A stretch of 33,971 nt of DNA from an uncultured Chthoniobacterales bacterium (lineage in GTDB: Bacteria; Verrucomicrobiota; Verrucomicrobiia; Chthoniobacterales; UBA10450). Made by a program: the position numbers and the translations under genes. Positions 7,497-16,083 of this stretch are shown here, piece by piece. A model generated the notes under the pieces. That model was not told the DNA's origin. It saw only the letters and a program-made list of their open reading frames with translations, and did not search any database. The stretch covers positions 1-33,971 of the forward strand of contig CADCTA010000066.1 in the NCBI GenBank assembly GCA_902805675.1, in the 5' to 3' direction. How positions within the stretch are numbered: the stretch's first letter is position 1; every line of letters begins with the position of its first letter.

Positions 7497-8881
7497 GCGG
7501 CGCAAATCTGGCCGAGCGACTGCGCGCGTGGATGGGCGCAGACGCTTCCGTGGTTGCCGATGACGGGGAGACGCTGAGTGCGCATGGCGGCGACAAGTGG
7601 TTTGCGAATCATGCGCCCGAAGTCGTCGTCTTCGCTCAGACCACCGACCAGGTCAGTGCGCTGCTGCGCTTCGCGTCCGAGCACAAGATTCCGGTAACCG
7701 CGCGCGGAGCCGGCTACGGTTATGTGGGCGGTTGCGTGCCGATGCGGGGCGGCATTGCGCTGTCACTCGCGCGGATGAATCGCATCAAGGACCTCAGCTT
7801 CGAAGATGCGATCGCGGTGGTGGAGCCGGGTGTTATCACGGGCGATCTGCAGGCGGCGGCGAAGGAGCTGAAGCTGTTTTATCCGCCTGATCCGGCAAGT
7901 CTGAAAGACTGCAGCATGGGCGGCAACGTGGCGACCAATGCGGGCGGACCGCGTTGTCTGAAGTATGGCGTGACGCGTAACTACGTCGCTGGCCTCGAGG
8001 TCGTGCTGGCGAGTGGCGAAGTGCTGCGGACGGGTGCGCGCGTGCACAAGAACAAGACCGGGTTCGATCTCATCGGGCTGTTCGTCGGCTCGGAAGGGAT
8101 GCTCGGCATCGTCACGGAGATCACGGTGAAGTTGCTGCCGTTACCACCGTCGCGGATGACGCTGTCGGCTTCCTTCAACGACATGTCGGCCGCAGCCGCG
8201 ACGGTGCAGCGGATTTTTGCAGAAGGTTTTCTGCCGTCGTCGCTCGAGATCGCAGATCACTTCACGCTGGAGGCGGCGCGACATGATGCCGGCGCGAGCG
8301 GCGTCCCGCCGGGCAACGCGCACATGCTGGTCGACTTCGATGGGCACATCGAGACGGTGGGCGTGGAGATGGAGAAGGTTCGCGCGCTGGTTGCTTCGCA
8401 GCATCCTTCGGCACTGGAGGTCGCCACGACCGAAGAGGGATGCGAGCAGCTCTGGGCGTTGCGCCGGCAATTCAGCAATTCGCTTCGAGCCACTGGCCTA
8501 ACGAAGCTGAACCAGGATATCGTGGTGCCGCGCAGCCGGCTGGTGGATCTTGTGGAATTTGCCGCGTCGCTACAGAAGAAGCACGGGTTCCCGGTCGCCG
8601 CCTTCGGTCATGCGGGTGACGGGAACATCCACGTCAACATCATGGCCGAGCGCTACAATCGTGACGCCGCGGTGCGGGAGAAAGTGGAGCGCGCGCTCGA
8701 TGAACTTTTTGCGCAGGTGCTGGCCTTTGGCGGAGTCATTACGGGCGAGCATGGGATCGGCCTGGCGAAGAAGCGCTGGTGGCCGCAGGCGACGAGCGAC
8801 GTCTCGCGCGATCTGCATCGGCGATTGAAGCAGGCGCTCGACCCGGACGGGATTCTGAATCCCGGCAAGTTTCTCGACTGA
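7493..8881 (+). CDS. FAD-linked oxidase, GlcD/D-lactate dehydrogenase family
   Basis: This 462-residue flavoprotein of the vanillyl-alcohol-oxidase superfamily probably oxidises a 2-hydroxy acid such as glycolate or D-lactate. The N-terminal FAD-binding half (about 40-215) has VTARGAGYGYVGG, the pyrophosphate-binding stretch CSMGGNVATNAGGPRCLKYG and FVGSEGMLGIVTEI. The C-terminal half has the conserved GHAGDGNIHVN near 372 and GEHGIGLAKKRW near 418, and ends DPDGILNPGKF, all hallmarks of the GlcD/LldD2 group. No GlcE or GlcF partner is present. The start overlaps the preceding stop by four bases. The true substrate is not determined by the sequence. Confidence 0.9.
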   Translation: MSGANLAERLRAWMGADASVVADDGETLSAHGGDKWFANHAPEVVVFAQTTDQVSALLRFASEHKIPVTARGAGYGYVGGCVPMRGGIALSLARMNRIKDLSFEDAIAVVEPGVITGDLQAAAKELKLFYPPDPASLKDCSMGGNVATNAGGPRCLKYGVTRNYVAGLEVVLASGEVLRTGARVHKNKTGFDLIGLFVGSEGMLGIVTEITVKLLPLPPSRMTLSASFNDMSAAAATVQRIFAEGFLPSSLEIADHFTLEAARHDAGASGVPPGNAHMLVDFDGHIETVGVEMEKVRALVASQHPSALEVATTEEGCEQLWALRRQFSNSLRATGLTKLNQDIVVPRSRLVDLVEFAASLQKKHGFPVAAFGHAGDGNIHVNIMAERYNRDAAVREKVERALDELFAQVLAFGGVITGEHGIGLAKKRWWPQATSDVSRDLHRRLKQALDPDGILNPGKFLD

Positions 8882-8918
8882 GGCCGGGAGTTTAGACCGC
8901 CGCCGCGGTCCACGCGCC

Positions 8919-9010
8919 GTCATTCCGAGCGAAGTCGAGGAATCCCGTGGTGTTGCCGGAGGGTAGCGCCACGGGATTTCTCGACTGCGCTTCGCTTCGC
9001 TCGAAATGAC
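8919..9010. repeat. Imperfect palindromic repeat (GTCATTCCGAG type) between convergent genes
   Basis: Inverted arms lie at 8919-8950 and 8969-9010. Outer ends read GTCATT(C/T)CGAGCGAAG and inner ends AATCCCGTGG. The right arm carries a 10-base insertion relative to the left, and the loop is 18 bases. The element sits between the convergent glcD-like and endonuclease-family genes, so a transcript could fold into a long hairpin that acts as a terminator in both directions. That function is inferred. Confidence 0.8.
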
Positions 9011-9024
9011 AGAATTGAAAACGC

Positions 9025-9912
9025 TTACGGTACGTCGAAGACGGCCCGTACCGCGCGGTGATCGCTCGCCTTGTCGTCAGTCTCGATAGCTTCGGCTTTC
9101 CGCAGCGTTGCCCCCCGATAATAGATGTGATCGAAGCAGGCGGCGGGGAATCGCGCGTCCGGCGGCAAGGTCACGCGCTGCTCGAGCGGCATCCCGTCCC
9201 ACGACCACTTGAATCCGCTGGAAGTGAGGTTTGCGAGTGTCTTCTCCTTCGCGAACCGCGGATCATCGGGCGCGGTGTTGAAGTCGCCACCGATCACCCA
9301 GGCGATCGAGCCTAGCTTCGCATAGGCGCGTTCCATGTCTTTCATGTGCGCGAGCAATTGGCGCATCGATTCTTCGCGGATGGCGACGTTCTCGACCAGC
9401 TCGCCACGGTTGCTCTTCAGATGCAGCGCATAGACGAGCAGCATCTTCTTCGGTGCGATCTCATACGCGGCGAAGGCGAAGCCGCGCGGAGGGGTGATGG
9501 CGGCGCCAGCCTTCCAGTTCTCCGCCCACGCGCTCATCGGTTGCAGGCGGCTGGCGATCGCTACCTGCTGCGCGTCGTCCTGCCCTTCGCGCGGCGGGAA
9601 GTTCGAGCAGACGTCGACCTTGAAGCCGGGGAGCGGCTGGACGGCCAGCGCGGCGCTGTCGAAGTCGCGCATCTCTTCGAGGCCAATCACATCGGCGTTC
9701 AGCCGTGTGATGTCTTCGTGCACCGCTTTAGTCTGCCGCGTTTGCTCTGCCGGATATGCATTCGGTCGTTTACCCGGGAACCACGCGATGTTCCAAAATG
9801 CGGCCGTGATCGAGTGGCCAGCTGGAGCGGTTTGGGACGAAGCTTGTCCGGGGGCCGATCCCGCGGCGACCAGCAGGCCCAACAGCAGCAGGAAACATGG
9901 GCGCGCGAGCAT
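9025..9912 (-). CDS. Secreted endonuclease/exonuclease/phosphatase family protein
   Basis: The 295-residue protein has a signal peptide (residues 1 to about 24, CFLLLLGLLVAAGSA then PGQASSQ), so it acts outside the cytoplasm. The rest matches the metal-dependent EEP fold (DNase I/exonuclease III/sphingomyelinase superfamily): FWNIAWF with Asn41, IGLEEM with Glu79 or Glu80, LHLKSN, GGDFNTAP with Asp210 and Asn212, FDHIYY near 260 and the terminal SDHRAV with Asp284 and His285. All core catalytic parts are therefore present. The substrate could be extracellular DNA, a phospholipid or a phosphoinositide-like ester; the sequence does not decide. It is convergent with the FAD oxidase across a palindromic repeat. 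Confidence 0.85.
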   Translation of the reverse strand: MLARPCFLLLLGLLVAAGSAPGQASSQTAPAGHSITAAFWNIAWFPGKRPNAYPAEQTRQTKAVHEDITRLNADVIGLEEMRDFDSAALAVQPLPGFKVDVCSNFPPREGQDDAQQVAIASRLQPMSAWAENWKAGAAITPPRGFAFAAYEIAPKKMLLVYALHLKSNRGELVENVAIREESMRQLLAHMKDMERAYAKLGSIAWVIGGDFNTAPDDPRFAKEKTLANLTSSGFKWSWDGMPLEQRVTLPPDARFPAACFDHIYYRGATLRKAEAIETDDKASDHRAVRAVFDVP

Positions 9913-9970
9913 CCTCGACGACTAACTGTGAAGCGGCGCGAGTGCCAGCCGCAAACGCGGCCGGCGCGTG

Positions 9971-10030
9971 GAGGGACGGGCGCTGTCCCGTCGGTTCTTG
10001 ATCGGGGACGCCACGGCGCGCGTCCCTGCA
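9971..10030. repeat. Palindromic intergenic repeat (AGGGACG type)
   Basis: Two related arms point inward, AGGGACGGGCGCTGTCCC on the left and the reverse complement of GGGACGCCACGGCGCGCGTCCCT on the right. They are separated by about 15 bases and the right arm carries extra bases. The element occupies most of the gap between the exosortase stop and the endonuclease-family start. Its sequence is unrelated to the other two palindromes in the window. Confidence 0.55.
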
Positions 10031-10046
10031 AACACAGCGGCTTGGG

Positions 10047-11606
10047 TTAGCCGCGCTTCACCACTTGGGCGAGCTGGTCGCGGACAGCGCGCTCGGCTTG
10101 CTCTTCGTTTTCGTAGCCTTGCGCCACGATCTCCAGCATCTGCGTGCCGACGTCGCGTTTGCCGCGTTTCACCGCGTCCATGCGGCCGCCGGCAGTCCAG
10201 TTCTCCTGATCCTGGGGCGCGCTCTCGGGAGGAGTGCCATCCCAGTAGCAGTAGTAGACGTGGAGCAATGTCGCGCCGCTGGCGAAGACGTAGGCGCGGA
10301 TCGGCAAGGTGACGCCGTTCACTTCGAAGAGCTTGTTCTGCGGACCGCTGCGCAATGTCATCCCGCTCGCCGGGAGGCAGACGTCGGGCCGGTGGTTCTT
10401 GATGAAGAGCCCCGCCGTGCGGCCGGGGAGCCACTTAAAGAAATACATCGTCCACGGTTTGCCGTCGCCGCCGGTCCACGAGCCGCCGCCGCCTTCGTTA
10501 TAACGAAGAAGCTCCTGCGCCTCTGGGGTAACAGGGACTTCCTTCCAGTTCTTGGCCTCTTTAGGCCAGGCGACATTCCATGGCTCTACTTTCGCTGCGC
10601 GCGCTTCGTGAACGCCGTACCACGCCTGGGTGGCGGCTTCCGCGGTGACCGTTAAGGCGAGGAGACAGATCAAGACAACGCGCGGGATCTGGAGAGGGCC
10701 GCGTGCATGCGCCGAGGCCGTAGGCGCGACGCTGCTCGAGCCGCCCATCAACATGCTCAGCCCCCAAAGCCCGAACATGCAGGCGAAGAGAATGGTGAGG
10801 CCGGCCGGATCGTGCCAGCTATGGATCGCTTCGAGACCTTTGCTTTCGGCGACCCAAACGAGCAGGAACGTGCGGATGAGATTGCAGACGAAGGCGAGAA
10901 TTGCACCCGCGATCACAAGCACCACGCGGCGGAAGATGCTGAACTGGTAGAACTCGCCCAGAAAGAGCGAGACCATAAAGGTGGACTGCAACGAGCGGAC
11001 ACCGGTGCACGCTTCCGCGATGCCGACGAAGCCAGAGCTGACCTCGATCACGTTGCCCATCTGCACGGCGGAAATGCCGATCGCGTTGAGCACCTCGACG
11101 TTGATCGAGGCGACGGCGCGCATCAAACCCTGGATGACCGCCTGCTCAAACTGCGTCGGCCACGGTACTGCAACGAGGATGAAGAGCGTCGGAAATGCGA
11201 AGTGCCATACCCACCGCAATCCGCCCGCGATGTAAAGGCCAGCCGCGGAGATGGCGATCACCGCGAGCGCCATGCTCCAGCTGAGGATGCGCCAGTCGGG
11301 ATTCGCTTCCTGGATTAGCCGCACGGGCACGAGCGCGGCGGCGCCCGCGATGATCAGGATCGCGGGGATGAGAACATTGAGCGGCCGCTCGGCGTCCGGC
11401 ACGTTGCGGAATCGGCGCCAAAAAACGAAGGCCGCGAGGAATGGCACCGTCCAGCCGTAGCCGTATTGCGGATTGACGTCCCACTCGAACCGGAGGCGGG
11501 CGACGAGGGCGAGCCAGAGCAGCCCGAAAGCGCTCGCGGCAACCCAGTCGATGCGGTTGCGGGTGGTATCTATCGAAGGAATTGCGGTGGTGGCGGTGGC
11601 GTCCAT
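10047..11606 (-). CDS. Exosortase with fused C-terminal EpsI domain
   Basis: This multi-pass membrane protein of about 519 residues is an exosortase, the transpeptidase that cleaves and anchors PEP-CTERM-type proteins. Counted from the chosen start, the active-site residues are Cys200 in EACTGVRS, Arg245 in NLIRTF and His265 in SWHDPAG, set among about eight hydrophobic segments. After residue 320 a further membrane helix leads into an EpsI-like (DUF3485) domain containing FIKNHRPDVCLPASG near the middle and VYYCYWDG. EpsI often occurs as a separate or fused partner of exosortases in exopolysaccharide loci. The ATG at 11606 gives MDATATTAIPS; a frame opening at 11636 is the alternative. It is divergent from the TPR gene. 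No PEP-CTERM target is visible in the window. Confidence 0.92.
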   Translation of the reverse strand: MDATATTAIPSIDTTRNRIDWVAASAFGLLWLALVARLRFEWDVNPQYGYGWTVPFLAAFVFWRRFRNVPDAERPLNVLIPAILIIAGAAALVPVRLIQEANPDWRILSWSMALAVIAISAAGLYIAGGLRWVWHFAFPTLFILVAVPWPTQFEQAVIQGLMRAVASINVEVLNAIGISAVQMGNVIEVSSGFVGIAEACTGVRSLQSTFMVSLFLGEFYQFSIFRRVVLVIAGAILAFVCNLIRTFLLVWVAESKGLEAIHSWHDPAGLTILFACMFGLWGLSMLMGGSSSVAPTASAHARGPLQIPRVVLICLLALTVTAEAATQAWYGVHEARAAKVEPWNVAWPKEAKNWKEVPVTPEAQELLRYNEGGGGSWTGGDGKPWTMYFFKWLPGRTAGLFIKNHRPDVCLPASGMTLRSGPQNKLFEVNGVTLPIRAYVFASGATLLHVYYCYWDGTPPESAPQDQENWTAGGRMDAVKRGKRDVGTQMLEIVAQGYENEEQAERAVRDQLAQVVKRG

Positions 11607-11768
11607 GTGCGAGCGAAAGCAATCAGCAGTGAGCAAATTGCGAGCCCCGGCAGGCTCTGAGATGTGTGCGTGGCGCGCTGACTGCTCTCATTGGGCTCAA
11701 ATTCAACCTTAGTTCACTCACCTTCCCGCCCGTTGACATCGCGCGCGGCAATAGAAAGCTTCCGAACC

Positions 11769-13475
11769 TTGCAGCATCCTCAAAACAAAATCGAGCGCTC
11801 GATCATCAAGATCGTCGCCTGGACGCTCGGCATCATCATCTTCCTGATCGTGGGCGGCGTGCTTGGCTACAAGCAGTTCCATAAATGGCAGGAGCGGCGC
11901 CTCGTGGCACAGGCAAACGCGCTCATAAATGAGGGCGACATGAAGCGCGCCAGCCTCGACGCGCGTCGCATCATGCAGATCAATCCGGACAGCGCGCCCG
12001 GCGCTCGCATCATGGCGCGCATTTCGGAGCAGACGGGTTCTCCCGCCGCGCTGGAGTGGCGCCGTCGCGTGGTTGATCTCGCTCCCGGCGACGCTGCGGA
12101 TCTGATCGCGCTAGCGCGCGCCGCCGTCCGGTTTGACGACAAGGCCAGCCGTGATCTGGCGCTGGCGAAGCTTCCTGAGTCGGCCAAGAACACCACCGAA
12201 TATCACGCTCTGGCTGCGGACCTTGCGGCCAAGAAAAACGACAACGCTGCGACCGCGCAGCACCTGCAGGAGGCAGTGCGCTTGAACCCTTCCGACAAGG
12301 AGACGCGGCTCCGCCTCGCGATCCTGCAGCTCGGATCGAATGACTCGGCCGCTCGAACAGAAGGCCAGCAGGCACTCGTGCAGTTGCAGGCGGACCCGGC
12401 ATTTCAACGCGTGGCGACGCGGCCTCTCGCCGATGATGCGCTGCGCCGCGGGGACTTCGGTCAAGCGGTGGAGCTCGGTCGCCAGCTCGATTCGTTCCCG
12501 GACAAGACCTTCAGTGATCGGCTGCTGCTGCTCACGGCGTTGCATCGTTCGGCGGATCCTGGTTCGACGCCGCTACTGCAGGAGATGCAGGCAGCGGCCG
12601 CGACAAATCCCGACCAGGCGGCGCAGCTCCTCTCGTGGCTGAACGCGCAGCAGATGCCGGTGGCGGCGATCTCGTGGGCCTCTCAACTGCCTCAGGAAAT
12701 GATTGTGCAAAAGGGCGTGCCGATCGCACTGGCGGATTCGTATATCTCCGCGCGCGACTGGTCGGGCATGCAACGGATGGTGAAGAGTGGCAACTGGGGC
12801 GGGCTCGATTTCCTCCGCAGCGCACTGGCCATGCGGGCCGCGCGCGAGCTGGCGAACGACTCGGAGGCGGCGACACATTGGAACGAGGCTCTGGGGAAAG
12901 TCAGCACAAACCCGAAGCAGGCGCTCACGCTGGCGGAGCTGGTCTACAAGTGGGGCTGGCGCGACCAGGCGATCGAATTGCTCTGGATCGCGGCGAAAGA
13001 TCCGGGGCAGGGGGACCAGGCGTTGCTGCGGCTGTATAGCTACTTCGCGAGCCAGGGTGCCACGCCCGATCTCTATCGGGTGCTGCTGCGACGGGAGGAG
13101 TTCCACCCGAACGACCGCGCCGTGCAGAACAACATCGCCCAGATTTCGTTGCTGCTGAACCTGAACGCCGACCGTGGCTTCCGCCTCGCGCGTGATTTGC
13201 ACCAGAGTGAGCCGAAAAATCCAGCCTACGCCTCGACCTACGCCTTTGCCCTACACACTCGAGGCGACACGAAGAAGGCCCTCGCGGTGATGAACGGTTT
13301 AACGGAGGAGCAGCAACGCGAGCCCGCGATCGCAGCGTACTACGGGATCCTCCTCGCGGCAGCGGGCGAACACACGCGAGCGGTCGAATACCTTGACGCG
13401 GGCGAAAAAGCTGGCCTGTTGCCGGAGGAACGAACGCTGGTCGATAAGGCGCGCCGCACGTTGGCACGACGTTGA
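11769..13475 (+). CDS. Membrane-anchored TPR protein
   Basis: This is a protein of about 568 residues with one N-terminal membrane helix (IVAWTLGIIIFLIVGGVLGY) followed by a long helical domain of tetratricopeptide-like repeats. Repeat-like units are seen in EGDMKRASLDARRIMQINPD, in AATAQHLQEAVRLNPSD, and near the C-terminus in HTRGDTKKALAVMNGL and AGEHTRAVEYLDAGEKAGLL. It probably serves as an extracytoplasmic scaffold. It is divergent from the exosortase gene; TPR proteins often accompany exosortase systems (PrsT-like), though this one has a membrane helix rather than a lipobox. The start is uncertain: a TTG at 11769 after a weak AGAAAG is preferred over a TTG at 11691, and no ATG precedes the membrane helix in frame. 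Confidence 0.8.
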   Translation: MQHPQNKIERSIIKIVAWTLGIIIFLIVGGVLGYKQFHKWQERRLVAQANALINEGDMKRASLDARRIMQINPDSAPGARIMARISEQTGSPAALEWRRRVVDLAPGDAADLIALARAAVRFDDKASRDLALAKLPESAKNTTEYHALAADLAAKKNDNAATAQHLQEAVRLNPSDKETRLRLAILQLGSNDSAARTEGQQALVQLQADPAFQRVATRPLADDALRRGDFGQAVELGRQLDSFPDKTFSDRLLLLTALHRSADPGSTPLLQEMQAAAATNPDQAAQLLSWLNAQQMPVAAISWASQLPQEMIVQKGVPIALADSYISARDWSGMQRMVKSGNWGGLDFLRSALAMRAARELANDSEAATHWNEALGKVSTNPKQALTLAELVYKWGWRDQAIELLWIAAKDPGQGDQALLRLYSYFASQGATPDLYRVLLRREEFHPNDRAVQNNIAQISLLLNLNADRGFRLARDLHQSEPKNPAYASTYAFALHTRGDTKKALAVMNGLTEEQQREPAIAAYYGILLAAAGEHTRAVEYLDAGEKAGLLPEERTLVDKARRTLARR

Positions 13476-13570
13476 ACGTCAGGAGCCACGCGCACTTCGG
13501 CGCTGGGAGCCGAATCAAAGGTGGGAACTTCTTTGCACCTCATGTCGTTGGGCGACGCGGTGCTTTGCTG

Positions 13571-14362
13571 ATGAAAACACGAACCACGACTTACCATTTC
13601 GCTGGAGCGGTGTTGCTGGGCACGCTGCTGTTTTCCGCTTCATCGGTCGCGCAGATGATCTACACGCCCACGTTGAACACCCTGAGCAAGCCCGCTTCGG
13701 CGTCGCATCATCAGTTTCCGTGGAAGAAAGATATCGTGACGACAACGTTCTGGGTCGGCGAGATGCCCACCGCGAACAACCCGGTCCCGAATCGCGCCAG
13801 CTCGTGGGATCAAAATTGGACGCAAAACTACGGCGGGTACGACGATCCTGACCGGTCGCGTCGGCAGAATCTGATTCCGGTGAAGTTCACGCCGCGGCAG
13901 AATCCTTTCTACATTGCGCTGCCGTATAACGACAAGGCGCGCGAGGGTCACCGCCCGGAAGCTCCGCAGGTGGTGCCGTGGTTCAAAGAAGCGTATCAGG
14001 GCCCAGCCGTCTCGACTTGTAAGGGCCGCTGGATCGCGATCCGCAAAGGCAACAAGACGGCTTATGCGCAGTGGGAAGATGCGGGTCCATTCCGCACGGA
14101 TCATTGGCAGTACGTGTTCGGCAACGAGCGCCCAAAACCGAATCTGAACAAAGGCGCCGGTCTCGATGTGTCGCCCGCCGTGCGCGATTACCTCGGGATG
14201 CAGGACACAGACGTCACCGACTGGAAATTCGTCGATTTTAAAGAGGTGCCGCGCGGTCCTTGGTCGCGTTACGGCGATAACAACACCTTCGTGATCAACG
14301 AGCGCAACAACGCCACATCCGTGGCGCAGCGCCGCTCGGTCATCGAAGTGAGTCCGCGCTAA
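13571..14362 (+). CDS. Secreted protein with possible double-psi beta-barrel domain
   Basis: A 263-residue exported protein that I do not recognise by name. The ATG at 13571 gives a standard signal peptide (YHFAGAVLLGTLLFSASSVAQ); upstream in-frame extension is non-signal-like. The C-terminal half contains GRWIAIRKGNKTAYAQW, EDAGPFRTD, GLDVSPAVRDYLGM and WKFVDFKEVP. The order of these blocks resembles RlpA-type double-psi beta-barrels, where a D-x-GPF loop is followed by a strand with D and an LGM turn. This is inference from pattern only. The middle is rich in Asn, Pro and aromatic residues. The gene follows the TPR gene after about 95 bases on the same strand and may be co-transcribed with it. 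Confidence 0.65.
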   Translation: MKTRTTTYHFAGAVLLGTLLFSASSVAQMIYTPTLNTLSKPASASHHQFPWKKDIVTTTFWVGEMPTANNPVPNRASSWDQNWTQNYGGYDDPDRSRRQNLIPVKFTPRQNPFYIALPYNDKAREGHRPEAPQVVPWFKEAYQGPAVSTCKGRWIAIRKGNKTAYAQWEDAGPFRTDHWQYVFGNERPKPNLNKGAGLDVSPAVRDYLGMQDTDVTDWKFVDFKEVPRGPWSRYGDNNTFVINERNNATSVAQRRSVIEVSPR

Positions 14363-14370
14363 GGCATCGG

Positions 14371-14386
14371 CGCGCCGGCAGGCGCG
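14371..14386 (+). terminator. Possible terminator hairpin, no T-tract
   Basis: CGCGCC-GGCA-GGCGCG forms a perfect six-base stem with a four-base loop, eight bases after the stop of the secreted-protein gene. There is no run of T after it, so it is at best a weak intrinsic terminator. Confidence 0.3.
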
Positions 14387-14514
14387 TGTAGCGGTGTTAG
14401 TGTCAAAACATCGGGCGCGGCAACAGACAGACTCTGCAGCTGCGTCCTCAACCGTCGGTACTCTCTGCGCGGCGGTCGCCGTGCAGGCGCGCGACACAGG
14501 CGCCTCTAGATCAA

Positions 14515-16083
14515 TCAGAACAGCTGCGGATGATTGTCGTCGCTGTGTGGGTTGCCGATCACCGAGTGGATCTTCTCGACTAACTCGCGGAAGTCATACG
14601 GCTTCTGGATCGTGTCGATCACACCGGCTTTCAGAATCTCAGAACGCATCGACGGCTCCAGATAGCCGCTGGCGACGATTGCTCGTACGCTTGGCTTCAT
14701 TTCCTTCATCTTGAGGAAGACCTCGCGCCCGCCGAGACGCGGCAGGCCGAGATCGCAGATCACGAGGCCGATATCGTCGCGGTGTTTCGCAAACATCTCC
14801 ACCGCTTCCATTCCGTCGCGCGCGGTGAGCACGTTGTAGCCCTCGCCGCTCAGGATATGCACCGCGAGATCGCGGAGCATATCCTCGTCCTCCACCACCA
14901 TGATTGTTTGCGCCGCCCGTGACGGGCGTTCGCCGACTGGCGGCACATCGTCCGGCGCCTCCTGAGCTGTTTCCGCGACCGGGAGATAGACGCTGAAGGT
15001 GGTGCCCATATCGACTTCGCTGTCGACTTGCACAAACCCGCGATGGTTGTTCACCACACCGTACACGACCGACAATCCGAGGCCGGTCCCTTTCGCCCGC
15101 TCCTTCGTGGTGAAGAACGGCTCGAAGATGTGCGCCTTCACATCGTCCGTCATGCCGGAGCCGTTATCCTGGATGCGGACGCAGGCGTATTGTGCGGCAT
15201 CGGCGCCGCTGAACGTGTCGGTGAGCTCGCGGCCGGGGACGAGCAAAGTCTCGATCGACATAACGCCGCCGTTGGGCATCGCATCGCGCGCGTTGACGCA
15301 AAGATTCAGCAGCACCTGGTGGATCTGGCTGCGATCTGCCGTCACGAGCGGGAACTTCGATTGCAGCCGCACATCGAACCCGATCATCTTGGGAAAGGTG
15401 GCGCGCAGCATGTTCTCCAGCTCGCGGACGAGCGCGTTCAGGTTCACCGGCGTGAGCCGCGCCTCGGTCTGTCGTGCCGACGTAAGTAACTGGCGCACCA
15501 AAGATGCGCCGCGTTCCACGGCTTCCTTGATCACGCGGATCGATGTCGTGACCTGATCCGGGTTTGAGTTGCGAGCCTCGAGCTGCGTGGTGTAGCCGAG
15601 GATGATGGCGAGGATGTTGTTAAAGTCGTGCGCGATGCCGCCAGCGAGCGTGGCCAGGCCTTCCATCTTCTGAGCCTGAATTAGCTGCTGCTCGAGCAGC
15701 TTCCGCTTGGTGTCGTTAAAGAAGTAGCCGTGCAGCTCGGTCAGCTCGCCCGCTTCATCGAAGACGCCAACGATGCGGCCGACGACAAAGACCGGCTCAC
15801 CGCCGCGCTGCCGCATCTCGAGCTCATGATGGTCGACGATGCCTCGCTCGTGGACGAGGCGCAGCAGTTCGGCGCCCTCTTTCACGGTGCGCAGCAACGA
15901 AAGGAAATTCGCCGCTTCCGCATCTCCGATCGACTTGAAGCCGAAGATGGTAACGAAAGCGGGGTTGCAGTGAACGACGGAACCGTCCGGTCGCGTGACT
16001 ACGTTAGCGGTGAGGTCTTCCTCAAAGAATCGGCGGTAGCGCTCGTCCGGTAGTGCCCCGCCGCCCTCGCTCCCGCTGGTCAT
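14515..16083 (-). CDS. Hybrid sensor histidine kinase (PAS-HisKA-HATPase-REC)
   Basis: A soluble 522-residue hybrid kinase with no membrane segment. A PAS domain covers about residues 15-125. The HisKA dimerisation helix holds the phospho-accepting His152 in GGIAHDFNNIL, and the ATPase domain shows LLNLCVNARDAMPNGG (N box), DNGSGM (G1) and KGTGLGLSVV (G2). A C-terminal receiver domain starts at TIMVVEDED near 393, with phospho-acceptor Asp444 in ICDLGLP and Lys494 in QKPYDF. This layout is typical of kinases that sense an intracellular signal through PAS and pass phosphate to a separate phosphotransfer protein. The only likely operon partner is the small membrane protein directly upstream, and no response regulator lies nearby. 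The target process is unknown. Confidence 0.94.
   Translation of the reverse strand: MTSGSEGGGALPDERYRRFFEEDLTANVVTRPDGSVVHCNPAFVTIFGFKSIGDAEAANFLSLLRTVKEGAELLRLVHERGIVDHHELEMRQRGGEPVFVVGRIVGVFDEAGELTELHGYFFNDTKRKLLEQQLIQAQKMEGLATLAGGIAHDFNNILAIILGYTTQLEARNSNPDQVTTSIRVIKEAVERGASLVRQLLTSARQTEARLTPVNLNALVRELENMLRATFPKMIGFDVRLQSKFPLVTADRSQIHQVLLNLCVNARDAMPNGGVMSIETLLVPGRELTDTFSGADAAQYACVRIQDNGSGMTDDVKAHIFEPFFTTKERAKGTGLGLSVVYGVVNNHRGFVQVDSEVDMGTTFSVYLPVAETAQEAPDDVPPVGERPSRAAQTIMVVEDEDMLRDLAVHILSGEGYNVLTARDGMEAVEMFAKHRDDIGLVICDLGLPRLGGREVFLKMKEMKPSVRAIVASGYLEPSMRSEILKAGVIDTIQKPYDFRELVEKIHSVIGNPHSDDNHPQLF

Noticed and set aside
11733..11738. TTGACA as a -35 box for the TPR gene
   Set aside because: No acceptable -10 hexamer is found at 16-18 bases; the nearest TAGAAA is only 13 bases away.
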